Below are positions 35,676-44,927 of a stretch of DNA of 64,000 nt, in pieces. The notes under the pieces are model-generated. The model saw only the letters and a list, made by a program, of their open reading frames with translations. It was not told where the DNA came from and searched no databases. Positions within the stretch are counted from its first letter, which is position 1; every line of letters starts with the position of its first letter. The position numbers and the translations under genes are program-made. Location of the stretch: assembly GCF_900626075.1 (NCBI RefSeq), contig NZ_UYZY01000003.1, positions 620,001 through 684,000 on the forward strand. Direction: 5' to 3'. The DNA is from Clostridium transplantifaecale. Its GTDB lineage: Bacteria > Bacillota > Clostridia > Lachnospirales > Lachnospiraceae.

Positions 35676-36428
35676 ATGGATGCATATACGGGTTTTGCAT
35701 CGGTTTACGATATGTTCATGGATAACATCCCCTATGAGGAATGGTGCGGCTATCTCACGTCCCTGCTCCGGGAATACGGGGCGGAGGAGGGGATTCTCCT
35801 GGATTTGGGCTGCGGGACGGGAAGCCTGACCGAGCTTTTAGCGAAACAGGGCTATGATATGATTGGCGTGGATTTTTCGGAGGACATGCTCCAGATTGCC
35901 ATGGAAAAGAGAGAGCAGTCCGGGCTGCCTATTCTCTATCTGCAGCAGGATATGAGGGAGTTTGAGCTGTACGGTACGGTGCGCGCGGTTGTGAGTATCT
36001 GTGACTCGATGAACTATATTCTGGAATATGAAGATTTGGTGCAGGTATTCCGCCTGGTGAATAATTACCTGGATCCCAGGGGCATTTTTATATTCGACCT
36101 CAATACGGAATACAAATACAGGGAAATCCTGGGCCAGTCCACTATCGCGGAGGACAGGGAAGAGAGCAGCTTCATCTGGGACAACGACTATGATGATGAG
36201 GAGCGTATCAATGAATACGATCTGACTCTTTTTATCCGGGAAGAAGGGGAGCTGTACCGGAAATACCAGGAAACCCACTTCCAGAGGGCATATTCGCTGG
36301 AAGAAGTGAAAACCGCCATTGAAGAGGCGGGGATGGAATTTGTGACCGCATATGACGCATTCACAAGGGAAATGCCGAAAGAGACAAGTGAGCGAATCTA
36401 TGTGATAGCCAGGGAACAGGGCAAGTAG
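35676..36428 (+). CDS. Class I SAM-dependent methyltransferase
   Basis: 250 residues. The SAM-binding motif I is LLDLGCGTGSLTELLA (about 41-56), followed by the acidic GVDFSEDML and the motif DMREFELYG. The substrate is unknown; similar small methyltransferases often sit next to hslO in Lachnospiraceae, as here, but no shared role is established. Initiation uses ATG at 35676 with GAGGTATAATAAGT upstream. It ends 103 bp before Hsp33. Confidence 0.92.
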   Translation: MDAYTGFASVYDMFMDNIPYEEWCGYLTSLLREYGAEEGILLDLGCGTGSLTELLAKQGYDMIGVDFSEDMLQIAMEKREQSGLPILYLQQDMREFELYGTVRAVVSICDSMNYILEYEDLVQVFRLVNNYLDPRGIFIFDLNTEYKYREILGQSTIAEDREESSFIWDNDYDDEERINEYDLTLFIREEGELYRKYQETHFQRAYSLEEVKTAIEEAGMEFVTAYDAFTREMPKETSERIYVIAREQGK

Positions 36429-36531
36429 AGAAAGAAAAACATTAATCGCGAACCTCAATATAGAAGAAAAGTATCCGAAACTCCCGAAGAAGAATGAATA
36501 GAAGGGAGAATATGGACAGAAAGGACGAATT

Positions 36532-37422
36532 ATGACAACAGACAGAGATTATATAATTAGAGCAACGGCGGCGGACGGCCAGATACGGGCTTTTGCCGCA
36601 ACGACAAGAGGAGTGGTGGAGAAGGCCAGAGCCGCCCATAATACAAGCCCGGTGGCGACGGCCGCCCTGGGAAGACTGCTGACGGCAGGAGGCATGATGG
36701 GTATAATGATGAAGGGAAAAGACGATATCCTGACGCTGAGGATTGAGGGAGACGGCCCGATCGAGGGCCTTACCGTGACAGCCGACAGCGCCGGCAATGT
36801 AAAGGGATATGCCTTTAACCCTGCCGTTATGCTGCCGCCCAATGCAAAAGGCAAGCTGGACGTGGGCGGCGCTTTAGGAGTGGGCGTTCTGAGCGTGATC
36901 AGGGATATCGGCCTGAAGGAACCTTATGTAGGGCAGACCATCCTGGTTTCCGGCGAGATAGCCGAGGATCTGACCTATTATTACGCTACGTCGGAGCAGA
37001 TCCCAACTTCGGTCGCGTTAGGGGTTCTGATGAACAAAGACAATACCGTGCGCCAGGCGGGAGGATTTATTATCCAGCTTCTGCCGGGGGCATCCGACGA
37101 GATTATCGATAAACTGGAGAAAAAGCTGGGAGATATGGACTCCATAACCTCCCTCCTGGACGCGGGCCGGACCCCGGAGATGATACTCGACTCCGTGATC
37201 GGTGAATTTGGCCTGGAAATCCTTGACACGATGCCGACGGAATTTTACTGCAACTGTGACAAAGCCAGGGTGGAGAAAGCATTGATCAGCATCGGAAGGA
37301 AGGAACTTCAGGAAATGATCGACGAGGGTAAAACAATCGAAGTAAACTGCCATTTCTGCAATCAGAATTACGCATTTACGGTGGAAGAGCTGAACGATCT
37401 CCTCAAGAGGGCGGTCCGGTAA
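36532..37422 (+). CDS. hslO: Hsp33 redox-regulated chaperone
   Basis: 296 residues of holdase chaperone that becomes active when oxidised. The C-terminal redox switch is complete: C-x-C (FYCNCD) and about 30 residues later C-x-x-C (NCHFCNQ), which bind zinc in the reduced state. The N-terminal DYIIRATAADGQIRAFAA and the SEQIPTSVALGVL stretch are standard. Located in the cytosol. RBS AAAGGACG. Confidence 0.96.
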   Translation: MTTDRDYIIRATAADGQIRAFAATTRGVVEKARAAHNTSPVATAALGRLLTAGGMMGIMMKGKDDILTLRIEGDGPIEGLTVTADSAGNVKGYAFNPAVMLPPNAKGKLDVGGALGVGVLSVIRDIGLKEPYVGQTILVSGEIAEDLTYYYATSEQIPTSVALGVLMNKDNTVRQAGGFIIQLLPGASDEIIDKLEKKLGDMDSITSLLDAGRTPEMILDSVIGEFGLEILDTMPTEFYCNCDKARVEKALISIGRKELQEMIDEGKTIEVNCHFCNQNYAFTVEELNDLLKRAVR

Positions 37423-37478
37423 GACGGCAGGGTGAACCTCGGGGAAAACATTTAGGAGAGCATAAGCATCAGGAAGAG

Positions 37479-37500
37479 AGGGGCGCCGGCGGGCGCCCCT
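37479..37500 (+). terminator. Probable terminator after hslO
   Basis: AGGGGCGCC, loop GGCG, GGCGCCCCT: a perfect nine-pair GC stem, followed by TCTATACGTTTTTG, so the T run is delayed. Confidence 0.6.
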
Positions 37501-37532
37501 TCTATACGTTTTTGTTTTTCCGGTAGTTTCAT

Positions 37533-39068
37533 TCAATCAGCCGTTCCGGCCAGGATACCGTTTTCTGCAAACCGCTCTCTCCAGAACGCAAAATCCGCTT
37601 TCCAATAACCAGGTTCCAGGTTCCAGGTTTCGCCGATTGCCATGACATCCCCGTCAGGATGATAGGCTGGCCAGTGAGGAATGGACGGCACATTAGGGTT
37701 GCCGGAACCGGCAAAGGCCGCCCAGACGTCCATCATCTGTTCCGTCAATTTTTCCGGGGAGCCTTTGGGAATCAGGTTTCCGAAAACATAGTTGCAGGGA
37801 GCGCCGTGCAGGGCTCTGAATCCTTCCTTTGGATCCCGGAGGCGGAAGGTGAACTGATAGACCGGGATATGGGAACAGCAGGCCCTTGCAATCCATTCGC
37901 CGCCTAAACGCAGGCCGAGAACATTGTGTACCGTCATATAAGCCTCCTTGTCACTCATCTCCGGATGTAGACGGCGGAAGGCTTCCATATCGTTTTCCGT
38001 TACCTTTTTATCGGTATTTCTTTGAATAACGGATGCCTTAGTCTCCTCAGCATCCATCTTTAAAAACATCTGATCATATTCACCTTCACTGCCTCCGATC
38101 ATCAGCGCCTTTACCTTAAATTCACCTTTTGCCAGGCGTTCGAAAGCATCCGTGCCGACGGTCAGTCCGTCCTGGACGGGAGAGAAGAGTTTGCTGGCTT
38201 TGCTGCCGCCAAAGCGGACGGCAAAGAGTTTTTTCTGCGCGGCCAGTATTTCTTCGGGGGACAGAGATAAAGCGCCCGAAAGTGTGGAAACTCCCGCCGA
38301 CTCAAAAAATGCTCTGCCGATCTCCTCGCTGGTATCCAGGGCTACGGTGCCCAGATCGGTCATATAGGAACTCTGGCAGACCGCTTTCTGGAAATGATTT
38401 TCGGCCTCCGGGATGACCAGGAGATGGCTGATGGCATTGGAACCGGCGGAATGGCCGTACAGGGTGACATTGCCGGGATCTCCGCCGAAGGAGGCGATGT
38501 TGTGGTGAGTCCATTTGAGAGCGGCAATAATATCGAGCAGAGCCAGGTTGTTGCTGAAACGGTATCTGCCGTCCGGATCCAGGAAGGAGAGGTTCAGGCT
38601 GCCCAGCACGCCTACCCGGTAGTTACAGGCTACGACGATCAGTTCCGGATGGGCCTTAACCAGATTTTCGGGCAGATTCAGCCTTTTATAGTTATATCCC
38701 ATGATGTAGGAGCCGCCGTATACCCAGAAGAGCACACTCTTTTTGGGAGCCGTCACATCGGCCGCCCAGATATTCAGATTCAGGCAGTCCTCGGAGACGG
38801 GGACATGGGGAAAATCACCGTTTCGCTCGGCAAAAAACGGATCCGGCTCTGCCTGTATCGGGGCGGGTCCGAATGCCTTTGCAGGAAGGGTTCCGCTAAA
38901 GGACACAATTTCTTCTGGTGGCTGCCAGCGTTCTGCGGTGGCAAATGGGATATTCAGGAAGGTCAGAATGCCCTCCTTACCGCGAAAACCTTCAATTTTA
39001 CCGCAGGGGGTATCTACGGTTACAAAACCGGACGGTTCGGATTGTACAGTTGTAAAATCAGTGTTCAT
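37533..39068 (-). CDS. Type B carboxylesterase/para-nitrobenzyl esterase
   Basis: 511 residues of alpha/beta hydrolase fold without signal peptide. Oxyanion-hole motif YGGSYIMGYN and nucleophile Ser in YGHSAGSNA are clear, and SEDCLNLNIWAADVT is the type B signature. The Glu and His of the triad should lie further on (GSEGEYD region and HGAPCNYVF). It hydrolyses carboxylic esters; substrate unknown. The PucR-like regulator gene ends 221 bp upstream on the same strand, with a terminator between them, so the esterase is likely its own unit. Confidence 0.9.
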   Translation of the reverse strand: MNTDFTTVQSEPSGFVTVDTPCGKIEGFRGKEGILTFLNIPFATAERWQPPEEIVSFSGTLPAKAFGPAPIQAEPDPFFAERNGDFPHVPVSEDCLNLNIWAADVTAPKKSVLFWVYGGSYIMGYNYKRLNLPENLVKAHPELIVVACNYRVGVLGSLNLSFLDPDGRYRFSNNLALLDIIAALKWTHHNIASFGGDPGNVTLYGHSAGSNAISHLLVIPEAENHFQKAVCQSSYMTDLGTVALDTSEEIGRAFFESAGVSTLSGALSLSPEEILAAQKKLFAVRFGGSKASKLFSPVQDGLTVGTDAFERLAKGEFKVKALMIGGSEGEYDQMFLKMDAEETKASVIQRNTDKKVTENDMEAFRRLHPEMSDKEAYMTVHNVLGLRLGGEWIARACCSHIPVYQFTFRLRDPKEGFRALHGAPCNYVFGNLIPKGSPEKLTEQMMDVWAAFAGSGNPNVPSIPHWPAYHPDGDVMAIGETWNLEPGYWKADFAFWRERFAENGILAGTAD

Positions 39069-39163
39069 ATGATTCCTTTCTCTTCAGCGCCTGTTTTTAC
39101 ATATGGCGTCTGTTTCTAGTTGTATCATAGTTTTTTCTTCCGGCCACAGCAATGGACGCTTTG

Positions 39164-39195
39164 CACAAATAAAAATCCTGCCATTGGGCAGGATT
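39164..39195 (-). terminator. Terminator of the PucR-like gene
   Basis: On the minus strand AATCCTGCC, loop CAAT, GGCAGGATT and then TTTATTTG. It separates the regulator from the esterase. Confidence 0.75.
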
Positions 39196-39289
39196 CATAA
39201 ATCGTCGGAATATAGAAAAAAGTCCGGGAATTCACTTGTTTTTTACGGAGAATCCCGATAAAATAGAGAATCAGATTTAGCCGTGCGTC

Positions 39290-40918
39290 TTATTCGGACG
39301 CAGGAGAATATTTTTTAACCGGATGAAGCAGATCCTCCCGCCGGTAGTTTTCGGCATAGCGGACTATCATAGAGGAGAGCATCAGGATCATCTGAAGGTT
39401 CCAGTCATCCAGGCTGCGGCCGATTATCTCCTCGATCCGGTCTATCTTATTAATGACGGTATTCCGGTGAAGATACATGTCCTTTGCCGTTTTCGTGGTA
39501 TTGCAGTTGTTCCTGATATAGGCTTCCAGTATTTCACAGAGGTTATCATGTTCCTCGATATCATGGCGCTTCAGTACCGTATATTTCGGCGTACACAGGT
39601 AAATCAGGTTATTTTCGTGAAAGTCATAACCAAAGCGGCCGCAGAGATCGATGAGATGGTAGGCGGTGTAATCGTCGTAATAGAAAATTCTCTGCCCCGA
39701 ATTGCCGCTCAGGGCGCGGCCAAGGGAAATTACCTCCTTTGTCTGCAGGTAAATAGGCCGGATAGAGGAGACAAAGGCGGATTTATTGCCGATGGAGGCG
39801 TACGCATGGTAGCGTTCCAGCAGTTTTTGCAGGCGCTCTCCGTCGAACGGAATATCCCAGGAATCTTCTGCCGTTTTTACAAGAAGAATTAAATCACCCT
39901 GATACACCGCGGTCTGGCAGAGCGGGAAAATCTCCGACAGGGTATGAAGGATCAGGCCGGTCGGCAGGGATTTCTGACCGGGTTCAAAGGTGACTACGAT
40001 GCATGTATAAAAATTGGGGGGAAGGAACGGCAGCCGGAACAGCCGGCTCTGAAGCTCCTCTTCACTCGATATACTGCGCTCAATCAGATCGCCGATCAGA
40101 GAGGAAAACTCGGCGTTGGATTCAAATTCTTCCCTGTTGTGCATCAGCGAATGTTCCCGGATCAGGGAGACAAGCAGTTTTACATAGTCAAACAGGGCCG
40201 GATCCCGGCCTGCGGATTCGGAAAATACCAGCAGGCGCCCATAGGTGCTGGAATGGTATTTTAAAGGGGCCAGAAGGCCGTAGCTGTCCGGTTCCAACAG
40301 AGCTTCATAAATGCCTTTCGGGATTAAATCCTTTTTCTGTCCGGGAACAGGCGAATTTAAAAACGTGTCAATACTGTCGGCGGAGAGGTAGCCGAAGGAC
40401 AGGAGCTGCTGGATATAAGCGTTCTCGAAGGCATAATCCACATTAGAGGCGATGAGACGGTATCCGCCGTTTAACAGGAACAGAGGAACATGCAGCCGTG
40501 AAGCGGCCTCATTTAACAGCGGCTGAATCTCTTTATTGCGGCAGGCCAGGAGGCAGAGCCGGTTCATCCAGCCTGTAAAGTCGAAAAAACAGCTGTTGGC
40601 CCGGTTTAATATATCCCCGGCCGGAAGACGGCAGGAGAGAAAGGAAATGTCCGACCTGCCGAAGGGGTGTCCGTCCGAAACGCCGGCTGCGGGGCCGTCT
40701 TCCGACAGAAGGAGCATAGTTCCGTCCGGAATCAGCCCCTGCCGCCACAGCCTGGACGCAGTCCGGGAATCGGCGATGTAAACGGTCTGCTTTTCAAAAA
40801 CAGTGGTCTTTTCGGAAAGCAGCTGTATATTACTGACGGTCAGATTGCTGCCCGGTGAGAACAGGCTCTGCAGCCGGCAGTCGGAAAAACTTTGCGCTAA
40901 AATCGGAAATGTGAACAC
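39290..40918 (-). CDS. PucR/CdaR-type transcriptional regulator
   Basis: 542 residues. The C-terminus carries the family helix-turn-helix (ILEAYIRNNCNTTKTAKDMY, HRNTVINKIDRIEEI), preceded by a GGDEF-like CdaR domain. The N-terminal part, about 290 residues, looks like the PucR sensor region. Such regulators control purine, sugar-acid or amino-acid use. GTG start with AAGGAGG seven bases before it. It is divergent from the alpha/beta hydrolase and CitMHS permease genes, which it may control. Confidence 0.87.
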   Translation of the reverse strand: MFTFPILAQSFSDCRLQSLFSPGSNLTVSNIQLLSEKTTVFEKQTVYIADSRTASRLWRQGLIPDGTMLLLSEDGPAAGVSDGHPFGRSDISFLSCRLPAGDILNRANSCFFDFTGWMNRLCLLACRNKEIQPLLNEAASRLHVPLFLLNGGYRLIASNVDYAFENAYIQQLLSFGYLSADSIDTFLNSPVPGQKKDLIPKGIYEALLEPDSYGLLAPLKYHSSTYGRLLVFSESAGRDPALFDYVKLLVSLIREHSLMHNREEFESNAEFSSLIGDLIERSISSEEELQSRLFRLPFLPPNFYTCIVVTFEPGQKSLPTGLILHTLSEIFPLCQTAVYQGDLILLVKTAEDSWDIPFDGERLQKLLERYHAYASIGNKSAFVSSIRPIYLQTKEVISLGRALSGNSGQRIFYYDDYTAYHLIDLCGRFGYDFHENNLIYLCTPKYTVLKRHDIEEHDNLCEILEAYIRNNCNTTKTAKDMYLHRNTVINKIDRIEEIIGRSLDDWNLQMILMLSSMIVRYAENYRREDLLHPVKKYSPASE

Positions 40919-40947
40919 GGAACGGCCTCCTTTTTCATTTTAGCACT

Positions 40948-40976
40948 AGGATATCAGCTTTTTAGACAAATTTCAA
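40948..40976 (-). promoter_or_regulatory. Sigma-A promoter of the PucR-like gene
   Basis: On the minus strand TTGAAA (40976-40971), 17-base spacer, TATCCT (40953-40948). Confidence 0.65.
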
Positions 40977-41122
40977 CGAAAATGTGCGAAATGCACACGA
41001 AAACACGATACGAATCATTACTGTTCACAGCACAATGCGGTGCGGCCAGTAACTATGAATATTACCTGCGGACAGTAACAAAAAGGCCGCCGGAAGGCAT
41101 AAGGCCTGGAAGGGAGAAAGGA

Positions 41123-41992
41123 ATGCTTTTAGAATTAAAGGATACGAAGCTTTACTATGAGGAGTTTGGACAGGGAGAACGCTGTATTTTGTCGGCAATG
41201 CAGCAGCTGGACCCGGATCGGAAGGGATGGCCCTATGATTTGGCGGAAGAGGGCTTCCACGTTTTTGCAATACAGATGAGGGGGTATGGGCAGTCTGCCC
41301 ACGTCATGGAGGATTATGGGGAGAAATGGTATGATATCTGGGCAGACGATGTAGCGGAGTTTGCCGCCGCCATGGGAATTGGGAGATTTTTGTATACAGG
41401 CGCTTCCGACGGGGGAGGAGTCGGCTGGCATCTCTGTCTGCGCCACCCGGAACTTTTAACCGGCTTTGCAGGGCTGGCGGCAGGCCCACACTCCAGAAGC
41501 ATCGGAGCTATTTCACCCAGCCGGAAATATACGATTGACGCGGTGGGAAGCCGGGCGGCCGTGGAACAGCTGGCCATGTACCACAAACAGCGGATTCTCT
41601 ATTTTGCCAAGAAGTTCGGGGATGATCCGGAGCTGAAAGCGGAATTTGAACAAAAAGCGGAGACGATTTATCGGATGAAAATGGATATGGGGCCGGAGGA
41701 GATGAGGATCCAGCCGGGAATTACACTTCCCTGGCTGAAGACCGACGAGGAGGTGCTAAAGGCGCTCTCTGAAATTCATTTCCCGGTGCTTCTGCTGATC
41801 GGCATGAAGGATGCAATGGTTCCTCTTGGCAAAACGGTCCAGCCGATAGGGGCCATTGAACATGCCAAGGCCGTGTTTTATCAGGAGGCAAACCATCTGC
41901 TGTACTATGGCCGGCGCGAAGATGTGAGGCGGGAAATTGCGGCCTTTGCGGAGGAGGCTTTTGAAAAAGACGGATGCAGGGCACGGAGATAA
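41123..41992 (+). CDS. Alpha/beta hydrolase
   Basis: 289 residues. The nucleophile elbow is TGASDGGGVGW, with Ser in the G-x-S-x-G motif; the acid is probably in MKDAMVPLG and the His in EANHLLYYG. The start at MLLELKDTKLYYEEFGQG follows AGGGAGAAAGG; a longer frame from 40982 would run through a possible hairpin and is not supported. The cap region is short. Substrate unknown; the neighbouring CitMHS permease gene suggests an organic acid or ester, by position only. Confidence 0.88.
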   Translation: MLLELKDTKLYYEEFGQGERCILSAMQQLDPDRKGWPYDLAEEGFHVFAIQMRGYGQSAHVMEDYGEKWYDIWADDVAEFAAAMGIGRFLYTGASDGGGVGWHLCLRHPELLTGFAGLAAGPHSRSIGAISPSRKYTIDAVGSRAAVEQLAMYHKQRILYFAKKFGDDPELKAEFEQKAETIYRMKMDMGPEEMRIQPGITLPWLKTDEEVLKALSEIHFPVLLLIGMKDAMVPLGKTVQPIGAIEHAKAVFYQEANHLLYYGRREDVRREIAAFAEEAFEKDGCRARR

Positions 41993-42207
41993 AGGACAGC
42001 AGAGATAAATAATAAGGGGGAGGGCGTCGGAGACAAGACTGCCCATTGAAAGGGAGTCCCTATTGTGCAGAGTATCCATTGTAAAATAGACTGAAAAAAA
42101 TTATGATATGACTGAAATGATAAATAACAGACATCGCGGCATAGTATTAAACGGCAAGATATGGTTCCGGAGCGTACGCCGTGCCGCAGTAAGGGAAGGT
42201 ACAACGG

Positions 42208-43509
42208 ATGACGTGGAACGGTATAATAACTCTGATTATGATGGTACTCATTATTATCCTGCTATTTCGGGGAGTCAGCTGCCCGGGAGTGATATTCAGC
42301 ACAGTGCCTATTATCGCCAGCCTGCTCATGGGTTTTGGCCCTGCACAAATTAACGGTTTTATTGGAGAGGGGTTAAAAGCCATTTCCGGCACTCTGTTTT
42401 TAATGGTCTTTGCCGTCTTGTATTTTGGACTGCTTCATGAGGCGGGTGTATTTCAGGCTCTGATCCGTCTGGTCATGCGGTTTCTGGGCAACAGCATTGC
42501 CGGCACGATGTGGGTTACCGCGCTGATCAGCGTCCTGACCCAGTTGGACGGTTCAGGGGCAACGACGGCAATCTGTACCATACCGACCATGCGTCCCGTC
42601 TATGAAAAACAGAAAATCCGCAGTGAGGCATTGCTGCTGATAGAAAGTCTTGCGTCGGGGATTCTCTGTCTGCTTCCCTGGGCGCCGGGGCTCTGTGAGG
42701 CGGCGGCTTACGTCAATGTCGATGTGTACGAATTATTTTTGTGGCTGATTCCTGTTTTGGTTTTTTCCCTTGCAGCACTTTTTCTCCTCTGTATCCCTCT
42801 TGCAGCATATGAAAAACGCCATGGAGCGGGAATGACCAGGGAAGAATTTGAGGAGATGAAGCGGGAGATAGATAAACCTCTTGAATTTCCCCTGGGAAAA
42901 GGAGTTGCGGTGTTTGACGGGATTGTCACCCTGTGTCTGATGGCGGCGCTTTTGGGCGGTATAGTGAAAACGAATTTTGCCTTCGGCCTCACATTCGGAA
43001 TTCTGCTGGTGGCTAACTTCCGTGATATAGGAAGACAGAGGGAATATTTGAAAAAACAGGCGCCGATGGCGCTTGACATGGCAGTCACGATTCTGGGAGT
43101 CTGCGTGATGGTGGGCGTAAACCAGGGGACGGGCGCTATCGCCGATTTGGCGAACTGGATGGTGGCTAATACTTCGGGCAGCCTTCTTTCACATCTGCCC
43201 TTTGTGCTCTGCATCTTCAGTATGCTGCTCTCCATCACAATCGGCGGTTCCAAGAATTCCGTGGTGCTGCCCGCCATTATCCCCATGGTAGCCGCGTTTG
43301 GTTTTACGCCGGTTCAGGTGCTTGGCGCTGTATTTGCAACCGGAGTGATCAGTGCCAACTTAAGCCTTTTTAACGCGACGCCGTATCTGGCGCTGGGACT
43401 GGCGGGAGTGGAGATGAAAAGCCATTTAAAATATTCCCTTCTACCGGTATACGGATTCAGCCTGCTGATGCTGTCGTTTATGGTGGTGTCGGGAATGCTG
43501 CCGATATAG
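42208..43509 (+). CDS. CitMHS-family citrate/organic acid transporter
   Basis: 433 residues with about 12 membrane segments. The LTQLDGSGATTAI and GGSKNSVVLPAIIPM stretches are typical of the CitMHS group, which carries citrate complexed to a metal ion with protons. The cargo here may be another carboxylate. RBS AAGGGAAGG eight bases before the ATG. Between this gene and the hydrolase 215 bp contain no other feature I can support. Confidence 0.85.
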   Translation: MTWNGIITLIMMVLIIILLFRGVSCPGVIFSTVPIIASLLMGFGPAQINGFIGEGLKAISGTLFLMVFAVLYFGLLHEAGVFQALIRLVMRFLGNSIAGTMWVTALISVLTQLDGSGATTAICTIPTMRPVYEKQKIRSEALLLIESLASGILCLLPWAPGLCEAAAYVNVDVYELFLWLIPVLVFSLAALFLLCIPLAAYEKRHGAGMTREEFEEMKREIDKPLEFPLGKGVAVFDGIVTLCLMAALLGGIVKTNFAFGLTFGILLVANFRDIGRQREYLKKQAPMALDMAVTILGVCVMVGVNQGTGAIADLANWMVANTSGSLLSHLPFVLCIFSMLLSITIGGSKNSVVLPAIIPMVAAFGFTPVQVLGAVFATGVISANLSLFNATPYLALGLAGVEMKSHLKYSLLPVYGFSLLMLSFMVVSGMLPI

Positions 43510-43570
43510 GCGGAATCATTCTTAGCCGCCACTGCACCGCCCCGTCCAACCGATTTTCATTGCCGTTCAA

Positions 43571-43603
43571 CAAAAAGAGCCATCCGGGTGGATGGCTCTT
43601 AAT
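43571..43603. terminator. Bidirectional terminator
   Basis: AAGAGCCATCC, loop GGGT, GGATGGCTCTT, an eleven-pair perfect stem. The T run is better on the minus strand, so it probably ends the cold shock transcript as well as the permease gene. Confidence 0.8.
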
Positions 43604-43691
43604 TGTAATCATTTTACTTATTTCAATATAGCTTATTCACAAAATATATATTAAACATATTATGGAAAGAGGTACACTGGAAAGTTGATGA

Positions 43692-43892
43692 TTAAAGCTT
43701 TACTACATTGGTTGCCTGTGGGCCTTTTGCTCCGTTAACCACTTCAAATTCTACCTGAGCGCCTTCCTCAAGAGATTTGAATCCGTCCATGTTCAGGCCA
43801 GAGTAGTGTACAAACACATCGTTTCCCTGCTCGTCAGAAATAAATCCGTAGCCCTTCTGGTTGTTAAACCATTTAACTGTACCTTTATTCAT
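43692..43892 (-). CDS. csp: Cold shock protein
   Basis: 66-residue OB-fold RNA chaperone. It has the RNP1 motif KGYGFI and RNP2 motif VFVHYSG, and the start [15 protein letters not shown] sigma-A promoter and a 54-base leader with GGAGG precede it. Paralogues are common, so the number of this one is not assigned. Confidence 0.97.
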   Translation of the reverse strand: MNKGTVKWFNNQKGYGFISDEQGNDVFVHYSGLNMDGFKSLEEGAQVEFEVVNGAKGPQATNVVKL

Positions 43893-44232
43893 ATGATACC
43901 TCCAAAAAAATAAAAAAAATGTTTTAACTGTAGCTATCTACAGCCTGTTCTCAGAATAGCACAATTTGGGGTGACTGTCAAACAGTTTTATGGGAAATTC
44001 AGGGAATTTCAGGGAAAATTCAATCATTTTACAACATACGGGTATTTATGGTAAAAATGTATGGGAAAAAGGGGATTCCGGGAGTGAAATACAGTGATAA
44101 AAAGAGAGAAAAGAAGGGGAGAAACGTGGTTGATAAAAGGAGAGGGCTGTTGTAAAATAAGTATCAGGCGATATTCGGGGGAAACCAGAACCTTCCGGAT
44201 AAATCGGATGCGCAATCAGCGGGGAGAGAATC
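43893..44232. other. Intergenic region between csp and the DUF5662 gene
   Basis: The csp half holds the promoter and leader described separately. The other 250 bases are AT-rich, and I see no further gene or clear hairpin. The DUF5662 gene must start from a promoter here, but none is convincing. Confidence 0.4.
43953..43981 (-). promoter_or_regulatory. Sigma-A promoter of csp
   Basis: On the minus strand TTGACA (43981-43976), 17-base spacer, TATTCT (43958-43953). Confidence 0.8.
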
Positions 44233-44781
44233 ATGAATCTTTGGAATGCAGTCCATCATTTCAGGACAATAACGAGACATAAGCAGATGGTAATGGAGAA
44301 TTGTTTTAAAGTGGGACTCTATAAGCAGGGCCTGCTCCACGATCTGTCTAAATATTCCTGGGAGGAATTTAAAATAGGAGTAAAATACTATCAGGGCGAC
44401 AGAAGCCCTAATGCGGCGGAGAAGGAAGAAAAGGGCTATTCCGTGGCCTGGCTGCATCATAAGGGAAGAAATAAGCACCATTTTGAATACTGGATAGATT
44501 TTGCGCCTAATAAGGCGGACGGTCTGATTGGGAATGAGATGCCCCTGAACTATCTGGTGGAGATGGTGATGGATCGGATTGCCGCTTCCAAGGTCTACAA
44601 AGGTGATGAATATACGGACGCCTGCCCCTGGGAATACTATAACCGGGGAATGGACTATATGGTGATGCATAAGAAAACCAGGGTACAATTAGAAAAACTT
44701 CTTCTGATGCTGAAAGACGAGGGAGAAGAAAAAACATTTGATTATATGAGGAAACTGCTGCGCCACAGGAAGAGAAAGTGA
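44233..44781 (+). CDS. DUF5662 family protein
   Basis: 182 residues, soluble. Conserved His/Asp pattern HDLSKYSWEEF near the start and HHKGRNKHHFEYW in the middle suggest a metal-dependent HD-like phosphohydrolase fold, which is what the DUF5662 family looks like; activity has not been shown. Start ATG at 44233 has GGGGAGAG upstream. Single gene, ending in a composite palindrome. Confidence 0.8.
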   Translation: MNLWNAVHHFRTITRHKQMVMENCFKVGLYKQGLLHDLSKYSWEEFKIGVKYYQGDRSPNAAEKEEKGYSVAWLHHKGRNKHHFEYWIDFAPNKADGLIGNEMPLNYLVEMVMDRIAASKVYKGDEYTDACPWEYYNRGMDYMVMHKKTRVQLEKLLLMLKDEGEEKTFDYMRKLLRHRKRK

Positions 44782-44784
44782 TTT

Positions 44785-44884
44785 GTTACTGTTCACTCCG
44801 TGTCCGGTAACAGGCTGCGCGATGCGCAGAAACGGCAAAAATGCCGTTTCGCGCCCCACCTCCGGGTTTTCTGTGAACAGTAAC
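44785..44884. repeat. Composite palindromic element, GTTACTGTTCAC type
   Basis: Outer arms GTTACTGTTCAC (44785-44796) and GTGAACAGTAAC (44873-44884) are perfect 12-base inverted repeats. Inside lies a second hairpin, GAAACGGCA/TGCCGTTTC (44829-44850), and a partial GTAAC copy. It immediately follows the DUF5662 stop codon. It has no open frame. Confidence 0.75.
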
Positions 44885-44927
44885 AGTGATTTTTTTCTAT
44901 ATCTGCTTTGCCCGGTTCGCATCTGTC

